Part shown: piece after piece, positions 57,850 to 64,000 of the stretch
How positions within the stretch are numbered: position 1 is the stretch's first letter
Layout: each line of letters begins with the position of its first letter
Source of the DNA: Micromonospora gifhornensis
GTDB taxonomy: Bacteria > Actinomycetota > Actinomycetes > Mycobacteriales > Micromonosporaceae
DNA length: 64,000 bases
Direction: 5' to 3'
Assembly: GCF_016863515.1 (NCBI RefSeq)
Contig: NZ_BOPA01000020.1
Location: 124,001 to 188,000, forward strand
The notes under the pieces: model-generated
Seen by the model: the letters and a program-made list of their open reading frames with translations, nothing else
The model's database searches: none
What the model was told of the DNA's origin: nothing
Made by a program: the position numbers and the translations under genes

Positions 57850-58036
57850 GTCGGAGAATTTCGTCCGCTAGGCTGTGCAGAGTTTTTGCGTACGTGGTTT
57901 GCTGTTCCACGCTGTTGAGAGATGGCGTGGTTGAGAGAAGCTCTCCTTCACCGGGGGCCGCCTCAGGCACCGCTGCTCGAAAACGGCCAACCGGCCGCAC
58001 GGCGTGCTGGGCCGCCAGTTTTAGAAGGAGATACAC
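57850..58036 (+). promoter_or_regulatory. Long leader of the cold-shock gene
   Basis: About 190 bases upstream of the csp start carry AT-richer stretches (GAGTTTTTGCGTACGTGG, then TTTGCTGTTCCACG) and ends with AGAAGGAGATACAC before the ATG. Long structured leaders are usual for cold-shock mRNAs in bacteria; the exact transcription start is not visible. Confidence 0.4.
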
Positions 58037-58240
58037 ATGGCGCAGGGAACCGTGAAGTGGTTCAACGCTGACAAGGGCTTCGGCTTCATCACCGTCGACG
58101 GCGGGGGTGCAGACGTGTTCGTCCACTTCTCGGCCATCCAGTCCAGCGGCTACCGCACGCTGGAGGAGAACCAGCGGGTGGAGTTCGAGATCGCCCAGGG
58201 CCAGAAGGGTCCGCAGGCCGAGCAGGTCCGCCCCCTCTGA
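58037..58240 (+). CDS. Cold-shock protein, CspA family
   Basis: This encodes 67 residues. The fold is complete: GTVKWFNADKGFGFI and VFVHFSAIQSSGYRTL hold the RNP1 and RNP2 RNA-binding motifs, and the end is QKGPQAEQV. It binds single-stranded nucleic acid and acts as an RNA chaperone. A GAAGGAG site precedes the ATG and a Rho-independent terminator follows. Confidence 0.97.
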   Translation: MAQGTVKWFNADKGFGFITVDGGGADVFVHFSAIQSSGYRTLEENQRVEFEIAQGQKGPQAEQVRPL

Positions 58241-58296
58241 GAACACCGGTCGGCGGCTGCCGGCCAGTGGCGAGGCCGCCCCACACATCGGTGTGA

Positions 58297-58329
58297 AGCC
58301 CCGCGTTCCGACAGGACGCGGGGCTTTTT
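58297..58329 (+). terminator. Rho-independent terminator of the cold-shock gene
   Basis: AGCCCCGCG pairs with CGCGGGGCT, followed directly by TTTTT. It is the only classical U-tract terminator I recognise in this window. Confidence 0.9.
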
Positions 58330-58339
58330 CCTGCCCACC

Positions 58340-58615
58340 TCAGGCAGGCGGTCCCGACCCTCGGCGGTTGCGGGCGCGCGCGCCCAGCCAGAGCAGGACC
58401 AGGCCGGCCAGCATCAGCACCGGGCCGATGACGGCCCAGATCCGCTGGCCGGCCATCACGCTGCCCTCGACATAGCCCAGCCCCTGCACCGTGCAGGCCG
58501 CACCGAGGACCACGCCCAGCAGGCCGAGGGTGAGCCGGAACCATCCGCTCATCGCGATCTCCTGGTCGTCGGGCCGGCGGGGCGCGACGCTGTCGGCCGG
58601 TGTGTCACTCACCAT
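58340..58615 (-). CDS. Small two-helix membrane protein
   Basis: This encodes 91 residues. Two hydrophobic segments (LTLGLLGVVLGAACTVQGLG and IWAVIGPVLMLAGLVLLWLG) follow a charged N-terminus, and the C-terminus is basic. The start codon overlaps the stop of the aldo/keto reductase (ATGGTGA), suggesting translational coupling. No family is assigned. Confidence 0.65.
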   Translation of the reverse strand: MVSDTPADSVAPRRPDDQEIAMSGWFRLTLGLLGVVLGAACTVQGLGYVEGSVMAGQRIWAVIGPVLMLAGLVLLWLGARARNRRGSGPPA

Positions 58616-59592
58616 CGGTGATGCACCTGCGGCCGGATCAGCTCGTCGTAGACCGAGGCCACCTCGGCCAGCTCCGATGTCGACAGTGGCGGTTGATCGG
58701 CTGCGGCGACGTTGGCGCGGGCCTGTGCCGCGTCCCGGGCGCCGGGGATCACCACGGTGACGCCCGGCTGGTCGAGCACCCAGCGCAGCGCGAACTGGGC
58801 CATCGTCCGGTCGTCGCCGACCAGCGGGGCGAGGCGGCGTACGGCGGCCAGGCCGGTGGTGAAGTCGACGCCGGAGAACGTCTCGCCGACGTCGAACGCC
58901 TCCCCGTGTCGGTTGTACGAGCGGTGGTCGTCGGCGGCGAAGGTGGTGTGCTCGTCGTAGCGGCCGGAGAGCAGACCGCTGGCCAGCGGCACCCGGGCGA
59001 TGATGCCGACACCGGCGTTCGCGGCGGCCGGCAGCACCCGCTCCAGCGGCTTGTGGCGCAGCGCGTTGAGGATGATCTGGACGCTGGCCACCCCGGGGCG
59101 GGCGATTGCGGTCAGCGCCTCGTCGCAGGTCTCCACGCTGACGCCGTACGCGGCGATGCGCTTCTCCTCGACCAGGGTGTCCAGGGCGTCGAAGACCGCG
59201 TCGTCGGCGAAGACCACCGTCGGCGGGCAGTGCAACTGCACCAGGTCCAGAGTGTCCACGCCGAGGTTGGCCCGGGACCGGTCGGTCCAGGCGCGGAAGT
59301 TGTCCAGGGTGTACGCCTCGGGGGTCTGCGGCACGCGGCGGCCCATCTTGGTCGCCACGGTCAGCGCGGTGTCCGGGCGGGCGGCCCGGAAGCGGCCGAT
59401 GAGCTGCTCGCTGCGCCCGTCGCCGTACACGTCGGCGGTGTCCAGGAAGGTGACGCCGGCCTCGACCGCGGCATCGAGCACCGCCATCGCGTCGTCCTCG
59501 CTGACCGTGCCCCAGTCGGCACCGAGCTGCCAGGCGCCGAGGCCGACCACGCCGGCCTGCCGACCCAGTCGGGGGAAGGTGCGTTGCTCCAT
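58609..59592 (-). CDS. Aldo/keto reductase (second)
   Basis: This encodes 327 residues of the AKR family. It opens RTFPRLGRQAGVVGLGAWQLG and has Asp and Tyr in FLDTADVYGDGRSEQLIGRF, Lys in TVATKMGRRV and His in LVQLHCPPTVV, then the VTVVIPGARDAAQARANVAA end. Both AKRs in this window are of the same length but belong to different subgroups. It is divergent from the methyltransferase gene. Confidence 0.9.
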   Translation of the reverse strand: MEQRTFPRLGRQAGVVGLGAWQLGADWGTVSEDDAMAVLDAAVEAGVTFLDTADVYGDGRSEQLIGRFRAARPDTALTVATKMGRRVPQTPEAYTLDNFRAWTDRSRANLGVDTLDLVQLHCPPTVVFADDAVFDALDTLVEEKRIAAYGVSVETCDEALTAIARPGVASVQIILNALRHKPLERVLPAAANAGVGIIARVPLASGLLSGRYDEHTTFAADDHRSYNRHGEAFDVGETFSGVDFTTGLAAVRRLAPLVGDDRTMAQFALRWVLDQPGVTVVIPGARDAAQARANVAAADQPPLSTSELAEVASVYDELIRPQVHHRW

Positions 59593-59608
59593 GAGGCTGA
59601 GCCTAGTT

Positions 59609-59625
59609 GCTCACTTGCTGTGAGC
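59609..59625. promoter_or_regulatory. Inverted repeat in the divergent region
   Basis: GCTCAC-TTGCT-GTGAGC has perfect six-base arms, upstream of the AKR start and 58 bp upstream of the methyltransferase start. It is a candidate operator; a separate 10-bp palindrome CGTACGTACG follows at 59651-59660. Confidence 0.4.
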
Positions 59626-59683
59626 CGGAGCGGGCCGTACTCTAACAAGACGTACGTACGGTTTGTATTTTTGGAGGCGTGAG

Positions 59684-60478
59684 ATGTGGGACCCGGCGAC
59701 CTACCTGCGTTACCGCGACGAACGTTCCCGGCCCTTCGAGGACCTGCTCGCCCGGGTGCCGGTCGAACAGCCGAGGACGGTGGTCGATCTCGGCTGCGGC
59801 CCGGGCACCCTGACCGCCACCCTCGCCGCCCGCTGGCCGGACAGCCGGATCGTCGGCCTGGACTCCTCGCCGGAGATGATCGCCCGGGCCGCCACGCTCG
59901 ACGTACCGGTCAGCTTCGAGGTGGCCGACCTGCGTGACTGGCGTCCCGACCCGCACACCGACGTGCTGGTCAGCAACGCCGCCCTGCAATGGGTGCCTGA
60001 GCACCGTGAGCTGCTCACCAGGTGGGCCGCGCAGCTGCCCGCCGGTGCCTGGATGGCCATCGGAGTGCCCGGCAACTTCGCGGCCCCGTCGCACCGCGCG
60101 CTGCGTGAGGTAGCCGGACTCGCGGCCTGGCGCGCCGAACTGGCCCCGTTCCAGCGGGAGGTGCCGGTCGCCGAGCCGGTCGACTACGCCGAGTCGCTGG
60201 TCGCCGCCGGCTGCGCCGTGGACGCCTGGGAGACTACCTACGTGCACCTGCTGGAGGCCCGGCCCGACGCGGATCATCCGGTGCTGACCTGGATGGAGGG
60301 CACCGCGCTGCGTCCGGTCCGGGCCACGCTCGACGCCGCCGGCTGGTCGGCCTTCCGGGCCGCCCTGGGCGTACGCCTCGCCGAGGCGTACCCGGTGCGG
60401 CAGGGGCAGGTGTACTTCCCGTTCCGCCGGATCTTCGTCGTCGCCCGTGTCGGCGCCAGCGCCCAGGAGAATCTGTGA
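59684..60478 (+). CDS. tam: Trans-aconitate 2-methyltransferase-like protein
   Basis: This encodes 264 residues. The start MWDPATYLRYRDERSRPFEDLLARV, the S-adenosylmethionine motif VVDLGCGPGTLTATLA and LDSSPEMIARA, and the SNAALQWVPEH block are those of Tam, which methylates trans-aconitate. The ATG has GGAGGCG upstream. It overlaps the adenosine deaminase gene at its end (four bases), so the two are co-expressed. Confidence 0.88.
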   Translation: MWDPATYLRYRDERSRPFEDLLARVPVEQPRTVVDLGCGPGTLTATLAARWPDSRIVGLDSSPEMIARAATLDVPVSFEVADLRDWRPDPHTDVLVSNAALQWVPEHRELLTRWAAQLPAGAWMAIGVPGNFAAPSHRALREVAGLAAWRAELAPFQREVPVAEPVDYAESLVAAGCAVDAWETTYVHLLEARPDADHPVLTWMEGTALRPVRATLDAAGWSAFRAALGVRLAEAYPVRQGQVYFPFRRIFVVARVGASAQENL

Positions 60479-61500
60479 CCGATCTGCGTACCTTCATCGC
60501 CGGACTGCCCAAGGTGGAGCTGCACGTGCACCACGTCGGCTCCGCCTTACCCCGGATCGTGGCCGAGCTGGCCGCGCGCCACGAGGGGCGCAGCCCGGTC
60601 CCGGCGGATCCGCAGCAGCTGGCCGACTACTTCGTGTTCCGCGACTTCGCGCACTTCATCGAGCTCTACCTCAGCGTCGTGGACCTGATCCGCGACCAGG
60701 AGGACGTCTGGATCCTCACCCACGAGGTGGCCCGGGAACTGGCGCGCCAACAGGTCCGCTACGCCGAGCTGACCGTGACGCCGTTCTCGCACGTACGCCG
60801 CGGCATCCCCGCCCCGGCGTTCTGCGAGGCCATTGAGGACGCCCGCCGACGGGCCGCCGCCGACTTCGGCATCGAGCTGCGCTGGTGCTTCGACATCCCG
60901 GGCGAGGCGGGACTGGAGGCCGCCGAGGAGACGCTGCGGATCAGCCTCGACGAACGCCCGGACGGGCTGATCAGCTTCGGCCTGGGCGGCCCCGAGATCG
61001 GGGTGCCGCGCCCACAGTTCAAGCCCTACTTCGACCAGGCTCGGGCGGCCGGACTGCGCTCGGTGCCGCACGCCGGGGAGACCACCGGGCCGCAGACCGT
61101 CTGGGATGCGCTGCGCGAGCTGGGCGCCGAACGCATCGGCCACGGCATCTCCGCCGCGCAGGATCCCGAGCTGCTGAAGTACCTCGCCGAGCGGCAGATC
61201 CCGATGGAGGTGTGCCCGACCTCCAACGTGCGGACCCGGGCGGTACCGGCCATCGAGGAGCACCCGCTGCCCCTCCTCGTCGAGGCCGGGCTGCTGGTGA
61301 CCATCAACTCCGACGACCCGCCGATGTTCGGCACCACCCTCGACGACGAGTACGCGGTGGCCGCCCGGCTGCTCGACGCCGGCCCGGAGCAGGTGGCGCA
61401 GCTGGCCCGCAACGCGGTGGCCGCGTCGTTCCTCGACGAGACCGGCAAGCGCCGGATCCTCGACGAGATCGACGCCTACCTGTCGGCCGCGCTGGCCTGA
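60475..61500 (+). CDS. Adenosine-deaminase-family enzyme (adenosine or aminofutalosine deaminase)
   Basis: This encodes 341 residues. The metal-binding motifs are present: KVELHVHHVGSA near the N-terminus, HAGETTGPQTVW, ERIGHGI and NSDDPPMFGTTL. The fold is that of adenosine deaminase. The HVHHVGS start differs from the usual HLHLEGT and occurs in the branch that contains 6-aminodeoxyfutalosine deaminases of the alternative menaquinone pathway, so either substrate is possible. The GTG start overlaps the previous gene. A perfect hairpin follows 36 bp after the stop. Confidence 0.85.
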   Translation: MTDLRTFIAGLPKVELHVHHVGSALPRIVAELAARHEGRSPVPADPQQLADYFVFRDFAHFIELYLSVVDLIRDQEDVWILTHEVARELARQQVRYAELTVTPFSHVRRGIPAPAFCEAIEDARRRAAADFGIELRWCFDIPGEAGLEAAEETLRISLDERPDGLISFGLGGPEIGVPRPQFKPYFDQARAAGLRSVPHAGETTGPQTVWDALRELGAERIGHGISAAQDPELLKYLAERQIPMEVCPTSNVRTRAVPAIEEHPLPLLVEAGLLVTINSDDPPMFGTTLDDEYAVAARLLDAGPEQVAQLARNAVAASFLDETGKRRILDEIDAYLSAALA

Positions 61501-61535
61501 GCACCGGCGCAGAAGCGCAACGACCCGGGTGAGTG

Positions 61536-61583
61536 GCGCGCGGCGGGAGGAGGTGTGGGGGGACCATGTCTCCCGCCGCGCGC
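61536..61583. terminator. Bidirectional hairpin terminator
   Basis: Perfect 13-bp arms GCGCGCGGCGGGA and complement around a 22-base loop, between the convergent deaminase and histidine-kinase genes. Confidence 0.7.
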
Positions 61584-61761
61584 ACGGCTCCACCGGCCGG
61601 TGCGCTGGGAGCGAAGGCCGGTGGAACTGCTGGGTTCGAAGGAATCCTGCCAGCGAGCGGCGGGCGCACCGCCCGGGTTAATCCCGATCTAAGGAAGACT
61701 TGTCCCGGGGCACAACCCGCTCATCCCTGCGACGTCCGGCGGTCACCGTACGCGTCGGGGT

Positions 61762-63165
61762 TCACTGGCCCGTCGGACGCTGCCGGGGCCACCGACGCCC
61801 GCTGCTCTTCTGCTCCCGGGCCATCCGCCCGACCAGACCGAAACGGCTGACCTGACGCGGTGTCGCCTCCGGGTCGGCGAGCAGCATCACCACGCTGGCC
61901 CCGCCGAGCCGGGCCCGGTCGATGCTCACCGAACCGTTGGCCTGCAACGCCACCCGCTTGGCGATGTCCAGACCCAGCCCGGTGGAGCCCTGGTCGCTGG
62001 CACCCCGGCGCAGCGCCCGGTCGGCGTCGGCGATGCCCGGCCCGGCGTCGTCGATCCGGATCGCCACGTACCCGTCACGTCGGGAGACCGCCACCTCGAA
62101 CGCGGTGCCCTGCGGGGTGTAGCGGAACACGTTGCCGATCACCGCGTCCAACGCGGCGGCCAACTCCGCCCGGGGCACCGGCGCGGGAATCCGCAACTGG
62201 GCGCCGATCACCCGGTGCGGACGGTTCTGGTCGCCCGCCAGGGCCGCCCAGAAGACCATCCGGTCCCGGACCACCTCACTGACGTCGCACATGGCCGGCC
62301 CCGCCTCGGTGGTCACCGCCTTGCGGGTGGTCTTGATCAGCGTGTCGATCTCACCCTCCAGGGTGACGATCGCCTGCCGGATGCGCCGGATCCCCCGCCG
62401 GTGGTCCAACTCCGCCTGGCTGAACGAGCCCACGCTTGTGTCGTCGGGCTCCAACGCCTCCGCGTCGAGCCGCAGCACGGTCAGCGGGGTACGCAACCGG
62501 TGCGACAGGTCCGCCACGAGTTCCCGCTCCTCGGTGCGGGCCGCGACGAGACGTTCGGCCATCCGGTTGAAGGCGTGACCGGCCTCGGCCAGCTCGCGGG
62601 GGCCGCTGAGCTCGACGCGTACGCCCAGGTCGCCGTCGCCGACCGCGAGCGCCGCCTTGACCAGATCCCGGGTGGCGTCCACCGTCCGCGCGGCGACCCG
62701 GTCCACCACCAGCACCGCCGCACCCACCAGGGCGACGGCCACACCGGCGAGCAGCAGCCACCGGTTGCCGGCGTCCCCGCCGAGGGCGGAGTCCGGCACG
62801 AAGACCTCCACCACGGCGGTCCGATCGGCCAGCACCACCGGATCCAACCGCAACACGCCACCGTCGACGTCGAACACCACGGAACGCCGCTCGGCCCGCG
62901 CCTGCGCCAGGTGGTCGGCGTCGGCCCGTCCGGTCGCGTCGGCGTCAGCGTCGTCGGCCAGGCCGTGCACCACCGGGCGGGTCGCCGCGTCGTCGCCGCT
63001 GGCCTCGACCGCGCGGGCCACCACGTCGGGGTCGGTGCTCACCGCGAGCGCCCCGGTCACCAGCGCGCTGCGCCGGGCGGCGTCGGCGATCGCCTCCTCC
63101 CGGGCCTGGCTGCCGAGGGTCAGCCCGAGCGGCACCAGGAAGACCAGCGCCAGCAGTACGCCCAT
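61762..63165 (-). CDS. Two-component sensor histidine kinase
   Basis: This encodes about 467 residues. An N-terminal membrane helix (VLLALVFLVPLGLTL), an extracytoplasmic sensor of about 120 residues, a second helix LLLAGVAVALVGAAVLVVDRV, a HAMP segment, the phospho-acceptor DLSHRLRTPLTVLRL and the ATPase boxes VIGNVFRYTPQG, RIDDAGPGI and STGLGLDIAKRVA are visible. It pairs with the upstream response regulator. No ATG, GTG or TTG is in frame near the regulator stop; ATG at 63165 shortens the first helix, and a CTG at about 63198 would give a fuller one. Confidence 0.88.
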   Translation of the reverse strand: MGVLLALVFLVPLGLTLGSQAREEAIADAARRSALVTGALAVSTDPDVVARAVEASGDDAATRPVVHGLADDADADATGRADADHLAQARAERRSVVFDVDGGVLRLDPVVLADRTAVVEVFVPDSALGGDAGNRWLLLAGVAVALVGAAVLVVDRVAARTVDATRDLVKAALAVGDGDLGVRVELSGPRELAEAGHAFNRMAERLVAARTEERELVADLSHRLRTPLTVLRLDAEALEPDDTSVGSFSQAELDHRRGIRRIRQAIVTLEGEIDTLIKTTRKAVTTEAGPAMCDVSEVVRDRMVFWAALAGDQNRPHRVIGAQLRIPAPVPRAELAAALDAVIGNVFRYTPQGTAFEVAVSRRDGYVAIRIDDAGPGIADADRALRRGASDQGSTGLGLDIAKRVALQANGSVSIDRARLGGASVVMLLADPEATPRQVSRFGLVGRMAREQKSSGRRWPRQRPTGQ

Positions 63166-63194
63166 GCCGGCCGTCGCCAGGGCCAGGGACCGCC

Positions 63195-63884
63195 TCAGTC
63201 CGGCGCCACCAGCCGGAAGCCCACCCCCCGCACGGTGCGCAGGTAGCGTGGCTTCGCCGCGGACTCGCCCATTTTGCGGCGTAGCCAGTACAGGTGAACG
63301 TCGATGGTCTGGTCCTCGCCGACCGATGGCTGCCGCCATACCTCCTCCAAGAGCTCCCGCCGGGACACTACCCGGCCGGGACGCGCGGCGAGGTATGCCA
63401 GCAGGTCGAATTCCTTTCGGGTCAGCGCCAGCGACTCCCCGTCGAGCTGTGCGCTGCGTTCGCCGAGGTCGACCCGCAGGCCGCCGACGCTGAGCACGAC
63501 CGGCTGCTCCGCCCGACTGGCCCGGCCCACCCGCCGCAGCACGCTGGTGATCCGGGCGTCCAGGTGCGCGCCGGTGAACGGCTTGACCATGTAGTCGTCG
63601 GCTCCGGCCCGCAGCAGTTTGACCACGGACTGTTCGTCGTCGCGGGCGGTGGCGATGATGATCGGTACGTCGGTGATGCCGCGCAGCATCCGCAGCGCGT
63701 CCGAGCCGTCCAGATCCGGCAACCCCAGATCGAGGACGACGAGATCGGGCACCTCCGCGGCGACCCGGCGCAGCGCGTCCAGGGCGGTGCCGACGGCGTG
63801 CACCGCGTGACCTCGATCGGTGAGCGACCGCAGCATCGCGCCGCGTACGACATGATCGTCTTCGACCAGGAGGACGGTGGCCAC
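63195..63884 (-). CDS. OmpR-family response regulator
   Basis: This encodes 229 residues. The receiver (about 1-120) has VATVLLVEDDHVVRGAML, the phospho-Asp in DLVVLDLGLPDLDG and the KPF lysine in YMVKPFTGAHLDARI. The DNA-binding winged helix ends with TIDVHLYWLRRKMG and RTVRGVGFRLV. It starts at GTG 63884. It likely activates genes in response to the kinase; the divergent 5' region of the next gene begins at about 63.9 kb. Confidence 0.93.
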   Translation of the reverse strand: MATVLLVEDDHVVRGAMLRSLTDRGHAVHAVGTALDALRRVAAEVPDLVVLDLGLPDLDGSDALRMLRGITDVPIIIATARDDEQSVVKLLRAGADDYMVKPFTGAHLDARITSVLRRVGRASRAEQPVVLSVGGLRVDLGERSAQLDGESLALTRKEFDLLAYLAARPGRVVSRRELLEEVWRQPSVGEDQTIDVHLYWLRRKMGESAAKPRYLRTVRGVGFRLVAPD

Positions 63885-63952
63885 CCCAGCACGGTACTCG
63901 GCGCGGCGGATGGTTCGTCGTTGCGGCCCACCCCGGAACCCGCCAAGCTGAT

Positions 63953-64000
63953 ATGACGATGACATTCACCCTTTACCCGGACACCCGACTCACGCTGGCC
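63953..64000 (+). CDS. Possible 5' end of a gene running off the window
   Basis: An ATG at 63953 (or 63959) opens a frame of 16 codons that remains open to the window end and begins MTMTFTLYPDTRLTLA. It is divergent from the response regulator, so it could be the next transcription unit. There is no strong ribosome site and too little sequence to assign a family. Confidence 0.3.
   Translation, partial: MTMTFTLYPDTRLTLA

Overview
This 64-kb window is a very GC-rich actinomycete chromosome segment and most likely comes from Micromonospora or a close Micromonosporaceae relative. Supporting signs are pervasive G/C third codon positions, many GTG starts, a WhiJ-type XRE plus DUF397 pair, F420-type luciferase-like oxidoreductases, secreted CBM2 cellulases and SigB/SigF-type stress signalling. 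The species is inferred, not proven. There are no rRNA, tRNA, CRISPR, phage or IS genes that I can support, and no gene-free stretch exceeds 300 bp.

Layout. 0-11.3 kb: end of an LLM oxidoreductase, a GNAT, a secreted GH9 cellulase behind a perfect CebR/CelR-type box, a PP2C phosphatase, an epoxide hydrolase, the DUF397/XRE pair, a GOLPH3-like protein, an APC permease with a coupled GNAT, and a SigB/F/G-type sigma factor. 11.5-21.3 kb: an acetoacetate-decarboxylase-like gene and a 42-aa membrane protein, then a block of about 7.1 kb bounded by a 173-bp direct repeat with one mismatch, then pirin and MarR genes. The block holds two divergent units. One is an argininosuccinate-synthase-like protein with a damaged PP-loop, an aldo/keto reductase and a sulfotransferase. 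The other is a stand-alone NRPS-like adenylation-carrier-reductase protein and a LysE exporter. It looks like a small, recently inserted amino-acid-modifying biosynthetic cluster and is the strongest candidate for an undescribed system.

21.4-36.6 kb: a GNAT, a stress protein, a GH6 cellulase with a second CelR-type box, a renalase-like flavoprotein, a PAS-GAF-SpoIIE-HATPase phosphatase, then a run of small stress or envelope proteins (CmpX-like channel, SRPBCC, DUF2795, BrkB, ChaB), an aldehyde dehydrogenase, a phytoene-desaturase-like enzyme and a dolichol-phosphate-mannose-synthase-like enzyme.

37.3-45.8 kb: a tightly overlapping operon that encodes GmhA, GmhB and HldE activities for an ADP-heptose pathway, two GT4-like and two GT9 glycosyltransferases (one fused to the GmhB phosphatase), an SDR and, at the end, a type IB topoisomerase. 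45.9-64 kb: a TetR-regulated DrrAB-type ABC exporter with clear palindromic operators, a RecQ helicase, an F420-type oxidoreductase, a NagZ-like GH3, a string of small membrane proteins with an MscS channel, a cold-shock protein, an AKR, a trans-aconitate methyltransferase-like gene, an adenosine-deaminase-family enzyme and a two-component system. Almost every convergent gene pair is separated by a perfect or near-perfect GC-rich hairpin, and these are listed as terminators.
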